A stretch of DNA of 64,000 bases. Origin: Sipunculus nudus (lineage: Eukaryota; Annelida; Sipuncula; Golfingiida; Sipunculidae). This document shows positions 1 through 11,600 of this stretch, piece by piece. The position numbers were made by a program, and so were the translations under genes. The stretch is from assembly GCA_026874595.1 (NCBI GenBank), contig CM049316.1:20671839-20735838 (forward strand), read 5' to 3'. Each line of letters begins with the position of its first letter. Within the stretch, counting starts at the first letter, position 1. The notes beneath the pieces are model-generated. The model was given only the letters and a program-made list of their open reading frames with translations. It searched no databases and was not told the origin of the DNA.

Positions 1-511
1 CTTTCATTCTCTTGTACGTCAGTTTGTATGCACCGTCTTTCACGACGCGTTTCCCATCTGTTGGTCCAACCATGGCATCTGCCTCAAACTTTTGTATATG
101 TCCAGGGAACTTTGATATTACATCAATAAGATTTTTGGTCTTATCAGCAAAGTCCTTTAAACCCCTACACTCTTCCCTACACTCTTCATCATCATCAGGC
201 GATTCTATGATTCGCTTTTCGGCAATGTCTACCAGATCCTTGAGTTCTTGTATGCGGTCCTCCATTTCTTTTTTGACCCACATTTCGTGCTTCTGCCGGA
301 AACTCATTGGAGGGTCCTGATTGGCTGGGTCGTCCCCTGGAGGGTCAATTTTCTGTTCCTCTTGTGTTTGGCCGATAATTAGACTGTCCTGGTTGGCCTG
401 CCCATTCATTGGAGGGTCCGGGGCGCTAATCTTTTGGGGGCTCATCTCTCCGCTAACTTCTGTCGTTTCCATTATCGTATCGGGTGTGCTGTAATAATCC
501 ATAAACGCCAT
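1..511 (-). CDS. Unknown acidic protein, 3' end beyond the window (paralogue of the next gene)
   Basis: An open frame starts at an ATG at 511-509 and runs off the left edge, so only about 170 N-terminal residues are visible. The product is hydrophilic and Asp/Glu/Pro-rich with no recognised domain. It is clearly related to the gene at 860-1531. Both share the pattern YxSTxDTxxETT near the start and a later block beginning LK(D/E)F with a conserved (I/V)IS.(I/F)PG.IQ.FEA stretch. The sequence just before the shared YxST block looks like a splice acceptor in both genes (ATTATTRCAG then CAC, same codon phase). The visible ATG may therefore lie in read-through sequence and the true first exon may be upstream. 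Function unknown; a recent tandem duplicate. Confidence 0.55.
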   Translation of the reverse strand, partial: MAFMDYYSTPDTIMETTEVSGEMSPQKISAPDPPMNGQANQDSLIIGQTQEEQKIDPPGDDPANQDPPMSFRQKHEMWVKKEMEDRIQELKDLVDIAEKRIIESPDDDEECREECRGLKDFADKTKNLIDVISKFPGHIQKFEADAMVGPTDGKRVVKDGAYKLTYKRMK

Positions 512-859
512 TAAGGGAAGGGTAGCAGGAAAAATACCATCCAACTTAGCATGCCAACATTCAAACTCTCAGCACAGTGAAACAACCATATCACGTGATT
601 CATGAAAAAAACTAAAAGACATTAATACAACTTACAATCATTTATTCTGATGAGATAATACAAAACTTGAATAATACAAGATACGACAATCACGTATTCT
701 AATTGAGGGAATACGGGGATATTAAGATCGATATACTGATCACACTATCTACTGTCACTTACAAAAACCAAACATCTGCAATGGGTAAATATATTGGCAT
801 ATTTACATGTTTATCCACAAGTCCGTTCAGCCATAAGTCCTTTTGTAAACATAACACTG

Positions 860-1531
860 TTACTTTCTTCCATTTTCGTCCGCTGCAGCCTTCTTCTCTA
901 ACCATAAAGCCCAACCTAATATTAACACCCCCTGTGCGAACTCCTCCCAATGGTGATGGTGCCACATCATTTCAGATGGTATCGACTTACAGTGAACCAT
1001 GCTCCTACGTATGTAAAGGGTCCTGACCCATAACATGTACGCCGACAATTGACATAAGGCCAGCCACAATATATCACTGCATGACCTGCGACGCATTACG
1101 CCGACGATGGAATACATCTTCTTGAACGTCTTTACGTATCCGCGATCTATTACGAAGCCGTTATGTTCTTGTTGTCCATCCCTTGCCTCAAAGTTTTGAA
1201 TGTACCCAGGGATCTGAGATATTACGGCAATCAGATCCTTGATGTATGTAGCGAACTCTTTTAAAGCCATACCCTCATCTTCATCATCGGATGATCGCTG
1301 TTCTGTATCCTTGACCAGTTTCGATGATCGCTCTTCCGCCTCCTTGGCCAGTTTCGCCATGTCGTCTAACATTTGTTTGCCCACTATTTCATGTTTCTCT
1401 GGGTCGTATTCATCTGGGGAGTCATTCACGTTCATTCTTAATGAGTTCATCTTTTCGCAAATGTCTGTAGTTTCTATGAATGTATCGCGCGTGCTGCAAT
1501 AATTATAACGCGACCTGAGTAATGATGACAC
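860..1531 (-). CDS. Unknown protein with hydrophobic C-terminal part, tandem paralogue of the left-edge gene
   Basis: The frame is open from 1531, which is a GTG codon; the first in-frame ATG is at 1450. Similarity to the neighbouring paralogue begins upstream of that ATG, at about 1497. This suggests that the gene is spliced and that this is a 3' exon starting at about 1493 after a TTATTGCAG acceptor. The N-terminal 130 residues are charged, with Glu/Asp/Lys-rich helical stretches. The last 80 residues contain two hydrophobic segments (SDILWLALCQLSAYMLW and FAQGVLILGWALWL), so membrane association is possible. No known family recognised. It sits in a minus-strand run with the gene at 1623-2096. 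The start is uncertain. Confidence 0.5.
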   Translation of the reverse strand: MSSLLRSRYNYCSTRDTFIETTDICEKMNSLRMNVNDSPDEYDPEKHEIVGKQMLDDMAKLAKEAEERSSKLVKDTEQRSSDDEDEGMALKEFATYIKDLIAVISQIPGYIQNFEARDGQQEHNGFVIDRGYVKTFKKMYSIVGVMRRRSCSDILWLALCQLSAYMLWVRTLYIRRSMVHCKSIPSEMMWHHHHWEEFAQGVLILGWALWLEKKAAADENGRK

Positions 1532-1622
1532 ATATAACCCCTATGTAACAAATACAAAACCAATGTCACTGTCTATTACGTCGAGTCACAGTATTAATTG
1601 GTTCACGTCGTGCCGGCCATGA

Positions 1623-2096
1623 TTATTGGATACATGTAACAAAGTCCGGATATGTCTGCCACAAATCAGCCAGCAAGCAATGTGTCATCTGGTTCATTTC
1701 TTGGCATTGCAGTTTATGCTCATCAACGACACATACTAATGTTTGCATGTTTTCTATAACGAGTACGTATCTCCGGTGTACAGCGCACAACCGCTTATAC
1801 ACCGCCCAAAGTGCTTTCACAACAAGCTCAGAACATGACAACGATAGCACGTTATTTGCGATACACGACAGGTCCGCAAGTATTTGATCCATATCCATAT
1901 TTTCACACGGATACGTTTGGTATGATATGACACACCCCAACAATTGATCAAAGCACTGTTGGAACATAGAAATACATTCTACATATTGCTTTAACGTCGT
2001 GTCATTGTCGCTGTTTGGAGTAATACGTAGACACGTTTCTGCAGTTAATTTCAACTTTCCAAGTACATCTTCCACAAGAATATCGTTGTGTTCCAT
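1623..2096 (-). CDS. Unknown all-helical, Cys-rich protein (157 aa)
   Basis: Open frame from ATG at 2096; the frame continues eight codons upstream but without an ATG. The product is predicted to be almost entirely alpha-helical, with regularly spaced Leu/Val/Cys and about eleven cysteines. It has no signal peptide or transmembrane span. No family could be named. The helical character and the death-fold-rich neighbourhood make a small regulatory helical bundle possible, but no CARD, DED or BH motif is visible. Same strand as its neighbours, with about 90 bp to the gene at 860-1531. Confidence 0.45.
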   Translation of the reverse strand: MEHNDILVEDVLGKLKLTAETCLRITPNSDNDTTLKQYVECISMFQQCFDQLLGCVISYQTYPCENMDMDQILADLSCIANNVLSLSCSELVVKALWAVYKRLCAVHRRYVLVIENMQTLVCVVDEHKLQCQEMNQMTHCLLADLWQTYPDFVTCIQ

Positions 2097-2773
2097 TGTC
2101 AGAACTACAATTACATACAAACGACATCATCACGACGTCCTGCACAATTGTCCATGTGTTATGTCTATATCGTGTTGATGACCGATATTTACATTCAGTT
2201 GTAGGATGTTGAATCTCTTGTTTTACTTGATGCAGGTACGTGTAGTAACACGTCAATATTCCGCCGCCGTGTAAATTATACTGTGCATGATTACGTAGTA
2301 ACAGGATGTCGTTCGATTACCGTCACCATATAAATATGACTGAGTATTATTATAGTACTATTAATATTTGTTTGTCAACATTATTTACAAACTGTCAGAA
2401 ATACGGTCTGTACAATAAGATTTCATAAACAATATTGTACTCACATTTAGCTGTGATATCCGGAACGATTTGTGTCTCTCTTCTTTATATGTCTTCGCTT
2501 TGCTCTGCAATAAAACAACAACACCGTAAGAACACACAGTCACCATTGATAATCTACAACAGGAAACGACAACCACATATGGTGAATGCCAGTATCCCTA
2601 TCACAAACCATATTCAAATCATTACATTTATCAACTGCCCCCTGAAATATAAATGACAAGGTACTCTTCCAATGCTGGTCAGCACAAACAAAACGATAAC
2701 AATGAAAAGAAAAACAAATATAAAGCAACAACTTAACAGCAACTGCAACTCAACAGGCATCAAGGCGTGTGCC
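2097..2773. other. A+T-rich spacer between two minus-strand genes
   Basis: No gene is supported. The right part lies just downstream of a possible splice donor at the 3' end of the 169-residue gene (GGCAG|GTCAGTG near 2783). It contains an acceptor-like TATATTTCAG|GG on the minus strand near 2645, but joining them gives a stop almost at once. A TATAAATA at about 2329 on the plus strand has no gene downstream. Confidence 0.35.
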
Positions 2774-3283
2774 TCACTGACCTGCCAGCATCGATTGGAA
2801 ATATGCGCCGACAAACGTGTTAACCAGGAAATGAAACAGCATTATGTGGGTTTCTCTGTCCGGCCGGTTCCGGTTAAGAATGTTCCTGATGAACACCAAG
2901 ATGTGATCTCCTGTCTGCCTGGGGTTGCTGTTCGGGGTAGGGTCGAACACGTGTGACGTGTAAGGGAATAATGACATGAATAATGTCACAGTTGTCGTCA
3001 GTAGCTGGCGCATCTGGTCCGACATCTGAACATTCCCTTGAATCATACGTTCCAGGTACGTTTCTGGCCTGTACGGCACCAGAGGCAGGTTTCGGCGAAA
3101 GTTCACCGGTAAACCGTCAACATGCTGTTGCGCATTATACTGCGCACCCACGGGCAACAAAGGCGACCACTGGCCTTGTAAGGTACCCGGAACATAGTTG
3201 CCTTGGGGTCGGGCTGGTGCGCCGTTCGGGGGCTGTGCCACTACAACCAAAGGCAACACTGGTTTTACAAAAACCGTTGTCAT
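2774..3283 (-). CDS. Unknown protein with Pro-rich N-terminus (169 aa)
   Basis: Starts at ATG 3283. The first 50 residues are rich in Pro, Gly, Gln and Val and are probably disordered. They are followed by helical segments (residues about 75-110 and 125-165) with a hydrophobic TTTVTLFMSLFPY stretch. No recognised domain. A TATATAAG box lies about 320 bp upstream at 3604-3611. Between the box and the ATG there is a strong donor-like AAAAG|TGAGTA, so a 5'-UTR intron is plausible. The coding end coincides with a donor-like sequence (CAG|GTCAGT), so a short additional 3' exon cannot be excluded. Confidence 0.5.
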   Translation of the reverse strand: MTTVFVKPVLPLVVVAQPPNGAPARPQGNYVPGTLQGQWSPLLPVGAQYNAQQHVDGLPVNFRRNLPLVPYRPETYLERMIQGNVQMSDQMRQLLTTTVTLFMSLFPYTSHVFDPTPNSNPRQTGDHILVFIRNILNRNRPDRETHIMLFHFLVNTFVGAYFQSMLAGQ

Positions 3284-3603
3284 ATATCACATATGACATT
3301 GCCGAACAGTTGGATCAGAATGTACATCAATAAGAGATGAACACCTTTTACAGTGAACTAAATGTGTTGAACGATAAAATAAATGTACTCACTTTTGATT
3401 TCTTGCTCGCTTTCTGTTGTGAATATTATCTTTATTCTTCACTCGCTTCTTCTGTCTATCCTTCACGCCTGTAAATTGCTTCAGTGAAGTCCTATACTGC
3501 TTCTATACTAGTATCCGTGTGCTACGGTATAAGTCCCTTGCTGCTGTTCACTTGCAGTGGTATGTCTCTAAGCGAGAGTGATTGCACTGTTGCGAGTAGG
3601 GTC

Positions 3604-3611
3604 CTTATATA
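3604..3611 (-). promoter_or_regulatory. TATA box (TATATAAG), minus strand
   Basis: A TATATAAGG element on the minus strand lies upstream of the 169-residue gene. It fits a spliced leader model with a donor-like site about 200 bp downstream of it. Confidence 0.4.
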
Positions 3612-4627
3612 CACAATTTAGCTTGTGACGTCACACATACAAAGAGCCAGAGTGACATCCGGTGAAACCCTAAATGGTTCCGGAATGTGCACAGACCTAC
3701 GTATTATTGTGTTTGTTGATATTATATAAATATATGAATATATATATCGGCATGTCTGGTCGGTAAGTGGTTCACGTGACAAAGAGGTAACGTGTATGTC
3801 TACTTCGGATGTACAACACGTGGTATCATAAGAAGCATGCTTTCAGAGCTTCAGTACGCCAGGCAGAACAGACACAATGACCAATGCTCATATGTCTTTG
3901 ATTCCCGTTTGAATGAAGGTTTATAAGTGTACATGTCTTCAGACACATCGTGACATGTGGTCGTCTACCCATCAAAAATATGAACGGACATGATTCGCAG
4001 ACGGATGCCGGTACCAAGCTCATAATAAAACCCACTTCTATCAGTCGAGGGATGCAGCCGGCGTGTGTGTGGATTTCTTAATGGGCTCACAGCCACACAT
4101 AACAGTCAAGGATGAATAACAAATTTTATAATGGACACATATCCTGAGCTGCGACGTACATCAGATGCAACATGAGTGCAGCACACGTCTTGGTAGCAAA
4201 TACCCCCCCCCCCTCTTTTTTTTCGCTGTTTGTCAAGCTTTCTCATAAATCTCGATCATTAGTAACACGTGCATGTCTTTGGTGTCTAAGTGCATTTGAT
4301 ATAGCCCAACGTCAATGAACGAACGTGTTTGGCAAGTTAAAGCACACAGAAGGCCTAACTGTCGCACGTCTAATACTGAGATTTCCAATTCAATATATTT
4401 GTCAATATGCGTCGCGTGTTATCTCCGCTCATGTGTTTCTCTGTGTGTTCTGGCAGCGTCAGCTGACCTCATACGTTCTCATAATATACACCTTCACCTG
4501 TAATAAAAGAAACACTCGGTCATACGTTATCTTTACTCATATAACACTCTGTAAAGTTTTATCAATAATATACTTCATAACAAAATGTGCACATGTATGA
4601 TCACGGCTTGCTAAAGTCATACCCTTC
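3612..4627. other. Non-coding A+T-rich spacer with C- and T-runs
   Basis: No gene is supported. The stretch holds a short C-run followed by a T-run at about 4203-4227, and small open frames without conserved features. It separates the 169-residue gene from the 3' end of the large gene to its right. Confidence 0.4.
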
Positions 4628-6142
4628 TTATATCAGTACTGGCACATCTTTTTGTTCTATGGAAACTGTGGAAAAGCTCGGTAACATGGCATGTACAAAC
4701 CTTTTATGCATCCGATACATGTTGCACGATGGTTGCTTGCGAATGCTTCCACCTGACGGATACCGATTGCCTCCCGGCGTGTCCGTCTTGTGCAACACAT
4801 ACTCTTTTCGTCCCACGCGACCCTCGCGTATGCATTTGACCTCGTCCGGCCAGTCCTTTTTGCACTTTTTGATTCTGTTCATATAAATAGATAGTCGCCG
4901 AGGACAACCAACACCAGATTTGTATTTGTCGAACAGCTCGACCGTTTTCACTACGCTCGCTACATACACGTCAGGGTTCATCACTTCACGCGGAGAGAAC
5001 GTTGCAGCGGTTTTAACGATGTGTACCCTGTCCCACAGACCGACGTCTTTTCCGGGAGCCAATGTGCTGTAAAATCGCACGTATGGGTCCATTCTGGTAT
5101 GCCTCGACATGATATTTTGTCTCAAGCTGACATCCCAGACATGATGCACGTTTGCAGCCCAGTCAATCGATGTGGGAGGTTCCCCGGAAATACGCACGTC
5201 ATTATCTTGAGAGTCGTGCAGGGTTGCGATAAGTGTGACAGGGTGGTCTCCGTCCAAACTCCGTTTCAGCTTTACACCACCGGGCGGTGTACCTCTCCAC
5301 TCGTACTTTTCAAGTACGGTAGTTCCGCGTCTGAGGCCCTCGGGAAAACTGGCATCTGACCAGACGGTGTATTTTCTCCCTGTGGCCCGTTCACGCTCCA
5401 CCCAACAGTGGCCCAAAGCCCATTTGGGTTCAACTGCTCCGAATACTGCCCGCAGGCGCGAACGCTCAGGAAAGCAGGTCATCGCAAAAGACATCAGACC
5501 TTCCATGTCCAGGTATTCACAGAAAACCCGCCCTCCCGCGTCCGTGCACTGCACCGGAGCGTCCTGGTAGTACGCCATTGGAGGCTGCCTTTTGAGCCAC
5601 GACCAAGCAGAATCTCTTTTGACCACCCCTTCCGGATCCCAACCAACGTACACCACGTTTAGTGCCACTGCATAAGGCGTCACGTAAAACGGTCTAAGAC
5701 TGGCGGGCTCCATTGACGACCTCGATGCACGAACGGGCACCCAAACTAAGGCCAATCCGTGTTCGCATTGGATGTAACGTCCCACCATGAGGTGAACCTC
5801 CCCGCCTGCGTGATCGATTTCCTGTCGCCAGTCCCTTATGTCGAAAACAAACTGTGAAACTCGTCCTTTGCCGTCCGTGCAAACCCAGTACGTGTTAAAC
5901 GTGGCGCCGGACAGTTTGAAAAATACAGTCTCGTGGAAGAGTCGGGGGACGCGATCTGACGGGTCAGTGTCAAAAGAGACCACCGCTCCGTCCTTGTGCG
6001 CCATCCCGAAATATGTACCCATGATGCCGTCGGGCCCTGTGTCATGAACAGCAAGATCGACCGGAGGCCACATGTCTGACATGTCTGACTCGTGTAATGG
6101 CAATACAAAGAAAACTGCAATTAATAAATGGACACGCGTCAC
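4628..6142 (-). CDS. Large unknown protein, possibly secreted or spliced at its 5' end (about 500 aa)
   Basis: One long frame ends at 4628. It opens at a GTG at 6142 after an upstream in-frame stop; the first in-frame ATG is at 6082. The segment before that ATG is hydrophobic (VFFVLPL) and is immediately preceded by a good splice acceptor (TTAATTGCAG, exon from 6114). A candidate first exon runs from ATG 6314 to 6227, ends at a GTGAGT donor and joins in phase. A TATA box lies about 35 bp upstream of that ATG. The body is rich in Trp, Asp, Gly and Arg with scattered cysteines (for example CFPERSRLR, YIQCEHG), compatible with a beta-rich extracellular or virion protein. No family recognised. 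The C-terminal 80 residues are Lys/Arg/Cys-rich. Confidence 0.65.
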   Translation of the reverse strand: MTRVHLLIAVFFVLPLHESDMSDMWPPVDLAVHDTGPDGIMGTYFGMAHKDGAVVSFDTDPSDRVPRLFHETVFFKLSGATFNTYWVCTDGKGRVSQFVFDIRDWRQEIDHAGGEVHLMVGRYIQCEHGLALVWVPVRASRSSMEPASLRPFYVTPYAVALNVVYVGWDPEGVVKRDSAWSWLKRQPPMAYYQDAPVQCTDAGGRVFCEYLDMEGLMSFAMTCFPERSRLRAVFGAVEPKWALGHCWVERERATGRKYTVWSDASFPEGLRRGTTVLEKYEWRGTPPGGVKLKRSLDGDHPVTLIATLHDSQDNDVRISGEPPTSIDWAANVHHVWDVSLRQNIMSRHTRMDPYVRFYSTLAPGKDVGLWDRVHIVKTAATFSPREVMNPDVYVASVVKTVELFDKYKSGVGCPRRLSIYMNRIKKCKKDWPDEVKCIREGRVGRKEYVLHKTDTPGGNRYPSGGSIRKQPSCNMYRMHKRFVHAMLPSFSTVSIEQKDVPVLI

Positions 6143-6348
6143 ATCATTACGTCACATGATCCGCACAAATAATGGACACGGTCGTCCAGTCACTACATCC
6201 GTCTATGTACAAAAAAGGTCACTCACGTTTTATTCGACTGGCACGCAATCCGTACGAATGATCAGTGTATGTGTCAATGGGTCCACCCAGTTGCTGTATT
6301 CGCTTCGCCAGCATCAGGCAGTGTGCAAGCAACGCTGCCCTGCAGCCC

Positions 6349-6356
6349 CTTATATA
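6349..6356 (-). promoter_or_regulatory. TATA box (TATATAAG) for the large 4.6-6.3 kb gene
   Basis: The element sits about 35 bp upstream of the ATG of the candidate first exon (6314), as expected for a start of transcription near 6325. This favours the two-exon model over initiation at the GTG. Confidence 0.5.
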
Positions 6357-8640
6357 CGTTATCTTGTTATGTCACGTGACTGACACATACACTGCTGACA
6401 TGAGCGTGCGAGCGTAATTCATCCCGTTTTGGTGCACACGTGATTGACACGTTCAGGGAAAACAACATATCTCGTTACAAACTGAGTCACGACACATGGG
6501 GTCACGGCGTGTCTACAGTAAAGTTGCGCAATACCATCGAATGTTAATCATACAGCCCGCTTCCTTTACTCTATCATTTGTTTTTAGTGATTTTTTTTCG
6601 TAACGATTCCATGTACTGGTATTGGATGTATATATGTATAGTTATATGTATTTACGTAAACATGAGCAGTCTGTATGTGGCAACGTGTATGACACATAAC
6701 ATCTAAAAAAAACCACCTGACAATACAGCAGTCCTGCATCACACACATCAGGAAACACTCACGCAGACAGCCCCTGTCACGCTCAGACGTACCAGCACAG
6801 TCACGAGACGTGAACCTGTTACACCAAGAGTAAAATAACACAAACGCTATGCCTTTTCTAGTTACACAGACGTTTATTGAATGTACAGAAAGTGATGACA
6901 TACGATATGTCATGTACAATATATATATAATATATGTATATATGAAATATATGGGTATATATAATATATGTATATATGAAACGAAACCAGATATGGAAGA
7001 TATATAGCTTATACATGCATATCTACACAGCATATGTCAGTCAGAATCATATACATCAGTATGCGCCGTCTGAATAAATCAATCAAACAAAAAAAAAAAC
7101 ATATGATACAAGTACGTGCTTATACAAGTGGTACTGCTTTGCATTTGTGCAGATTCCCGGCAGAGAACGTCGACAGAGGAAAAAAGCTTCCAACATCATG
7201 TGCAGCACATATATCGTTAACTGATATGGAAAAAAAAAAATGAAATAAGGAATCCAAGTTGAAAACATTAGACATTAACACCTATATATATATGTATATA
7301 CATCTTTCTATCTACAGATATCTGTCAATCATATATTTACATTCATGAACGTCAACCCATAAACATAAGCAGGTACATGTTACCACATCGCATATTCTAT
7401 ATAGAAACTGTGATGTCCCTTAACAAAACAGAACGAGGTATAATAATGTATAGATATGTGGCAGTAACGAAAATGTTAAACATACCACTCGTATTAACTA
7501 AAGAGGAAAGGGGTTTACAGAACAACGGATTCACCGTTTAGCGATAAGACATATATGATAAACATACAAACAAAAGAACGTAATTTGAAATAAAAGCAAA
7601 ATAATCTGTGGCACGTGTGATCCTTGTTAGGGATGGATGAGACTATTATTCGTCTGACTTCTACCCGTGTGACCTTTCTGGCATGGGTGTCCCTCAATAT
7701 AGATAAAATCTACGCCAGCAGAGCTCACAGGGTCATTGAAGTACACAAGCTCCCCTACCACGGCAAGGTTATAGTCTCGGCAGGGGAGTAATATGTTTTA
7801 TTGTTATCATAAAAGATACATGACAGAAAAAAACGAAGCGCAGGTTTGACCGTGTCAGTCTGATGAGAACAAGGGACATAGGCACAGCAGACACTGCGCC
7901 CATCATATATACATACAGGGAAAACTATGTATGGGTAAGCAACATTAGCAAATAGAAAGGATGGAAGGGTTCACAAAAGAGTTGTAAACAAAAATATAAA
8001 AAATGGTGAGTACCATATTACAAAACAAAGCATTATATTGCTCCAAACACAGGAAAGGGATTGGGAATAAACAACTGATAGGCAACAAGAGTATAAGTTG
8101 AGAAAACAATTCTTTGGTAAGTTAAAAATTATGCATGACCTGAACCATGAGAAACGTGTAATGGGTATGTAAGACCAAGAGACAGGCTGGAAGTATTATC
8201 ATAACTATAACGGTACGACAGCCAACGAACATACACCTTTCAAGGTAAGCATGACGGAAGGCAAAATGGAAAAGGGCACGCAAGGACAAAATGTTTGGTA
8301 AGAAACAAATATCAGCTGGAAGGATTTGGCGATCATTACAGAAGGCTCAAAAAAGACAACGACATATCTACCCACAGATTGTGCGTCGGACACATATATG
8401 ACCAAACAAAAGAGGTCCGTTTTATAGGACGACGGATGATGTTCACGGATAGCATTCAAAGCAGCACATTGCCCATGAAAAAGGAAAAGTAATATGATAG
8501 CAACATGCCAACAGATCTGAAAATAAAATCGGGTAAGTAATACTCTACGAGGTAAAGACAAAATCTGATGGCGCCATGTTACATACGTAAATGTAGTGTT
8601 TAGGGTTCGGGGTAATTATATGTGGATGTACTGAATGCAC

Positions 8641-8680
<40 letters not shown>

Positions 8681-11600
8681 GTATATATATTTATATATAC
8701 AAAGAAACAAACTGCTTGGGAACAAGAGAAACAGGCATCAGCGACCTTCGTTAGCTGATGGATGTTTAATACCTGCAACAACATGCAGCGGCCTTCTAAC
8801 ATGGAGATTATCTTATATGACTTTGTGGAAGATACCTGACGGTCTTTGCAGAAAGTATCACAAACATGCAACTGGGAAATAAATCGACTTTTTTTATGTT
8901 AAATGTAAAGAATTATGTAGTGTGTGCTGAGAAGGACACTCTCACGGTGCTAATGCCGATCGTTACCAGATTCGTTTACTACATTATAACAACTGGAGGA
9001 GAGCGTGTCAGAACTGTAACATTGCTGCATTATGGGAAGAACCAATACCACCTGTATTTTGCACCGCGTGCCGGTCAACACAACAACTACAGAAGAACCT
9101 ATAACACCCTAAACAATTTGGCTTGGAAGGAGAAGCAAAAAGGCCTACACGCGAAAGGGGATGGAAGAACAATCACTGTGACTGGCAGACAGTTGGATTC
9201 AGTGAAGCAACAAAGGATAAACAGTGAACCAACATGGAAGGTAGCTGTGAGATGGACAAGGTACAGGCTGTAAGAGACCCGGAGGACCTGAGCTATGCCA
9301 ACACGCCCTCAGAAGAAAAACTGCCAATGTCTCATGCGTTCCGTTATATTCGTATCCAACAATACCAAGATATCTGAGAACGGAACAGATATTATCGCTT
9401 ACGAGAGAAGCAGATGAAAGGAACAACAGCAGCAACAACATCGTTAGCGATTCACATACATGAGGGAGTAAACAAAACACATAATAGTTTTTTTTGTATC
9501 AAACATGTCCAGGGAGGAAACCTGGAAAACACAAGGAAGAAACACAGTTCAAGGGAAGGTTGGGCGAAGGAGACAATGGGAAAGAAAACAAAGAGGCACA
9601 GGTGTGTGTCCAGACAAGTAGGATCATAAAAAACGGAGACGCTTTCTATCAACTCGTTAAGCGGCGGTGAAATGTGAGAGGAAATGCAGTTTGAACTTTG
9701 CAATTGGTATTTTCTATTAACATCAGGATATATATATATTTATATACATGAACATATTTATATATACATACTTTACTTAAGCATATATACACAGTTGTAT
9801 TTGGTAATAATTTAACTAGAGTTGTCCGGAATATCGAGTTTTTAACATAACGAGTTTCCACCGTATTATATTTGTGTATATATATAAAAGAAATCGATAC
9901 ATAAAGTATCGAGTGACTGTAATACCGGAACCGATTATCCTATTCCCAATACCGATAAAAGCATCCTTTGTAAATTAAAGGAAATAACACCAGCAAGAAA
10001 TAAGCCACAGGACAGTGACGATTATGTGACATAATCATCCAGTGAAGAAGACGTAGAAGGGTAAAGGATGAATTACAATGTTGCGGGGAGGCAGAAGACA
10101 AAAAACACTAGTGCCGACGGAATATGATCAACTGGCTTCATGAAACGATTTTTAGTTGGTTTCAGGAGCTCTCATCGAAAACCTAGTACTTGATGAAGTC
10201 TCGATAAGTGGGATGGAGAATACAATAACCAGCCTTTGAGAACTGGACATTTATTGGAAGCATATATGGAACACCGTGTCAGTCGAATAGAAGATGGATT
10301 AAAAAGGACTTACGAAATCCTGCGACACACATTGACAAACATAGGAGAAAAACCATCAAAGTGCGGATCATAAGGGGAGACAGAAAAGAAAAGTCAAACC
10401 ACACGTGCAGTTACGACAACCGTTCGGTAATCGACAATTACTGTCGGTTTATATTGAGAAGGGGACCTTTTCACATATCGTCATCTTGAGAAGGGATATT
10501 CCTCATAGCGTCAACATCCAAGGCAAAACAGAAAAGGAAGACCGGCTCGTCCCTAAAATCAATCTATATTGAGAGTGAGACCAAGAACATACACAGCATG
10601 ACATTTAAAAAAATACTCTGAGCAAAATAATGTTGCGATTAGTTAAGGTCATCGCAGAGTCCAACCTGCAGTACCATGGGAGAAATTGTAAGTATAATCA
10701 AACAAATCAGTACACACGACCCGGTAAATCATACGAACGATATCACGACCCAACATGCAGGACGCTAACAATGAAAAAGTGTTACGTGGGGTAAGTAAAA
10801 TAAGGCAACAAATTGCAAGTACCATAACTGAAACAGAAGAAACCAACTGTCCGGGACATTGCCTTAAAAAATAAAAAGAATATGAAACCGAACTGGGGAG
10901 AAAGGGAACGTACCAACAATCGCTTTGTTTATATACGTCATTGAAGAGATCGAGAAGTGCAAGCAGATCAGAACACTAACACAGAACCAGCATGCAGCGA
11001 AAGGAACCACGCAATAAAAAGGAAGAGAAACTGTCATAACATTAAGTGTAGGTAAGAAACGTCGTCTGTAAGAGGTGGGAAAATCGGGAACAATAACAGG
11101 GGATACACATTATACAATGTCGCAAATAAAGATGTGGGGATCACTAACCCTCACACAAGAAAACAATATATATATTCAGGGCTCGACATTAACTTTTGAA
11201 AGTATTTGCCTGACCGGGTAAGTAACATCTAGCTATTACTTGCCCTACATGAATGTTTACTTGCCTTACAAATATGAATGATTGTATCGAAAAACACAAA
11301 GACGTTTTTGCATGCCTTAGGTAAAGTTTTTCTGTTGGACCGATTGGTCCAGTCGGGCAAGTAGGAGGGGACTTCTAGTTGCCTTACCACTATTTTAGGA
11401 ACTTTTACTGTCCCCGTGCAAGCGGTTAACCGTAAATGGCGAGCACTGAGATATGACATGTGTGTGTGTGTATATATATAGAGATATATATAAATATGTG
11501 TGTGTGTGTGTAATATACAAATGCCTAGGAGGTATGTTTGCAATAGTAAGATCAAATCGACAAGAGGAACATGTGGAGAAACTGGCTAAAGATGACCTGT

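Noticed and set aside
8866-9273. Plus-strand frame of 135 codons in the A+T-rich region
   Set aside because: No recognisable domain, promoter or neighbouring gene order. Kept only as a note in the regional entry.
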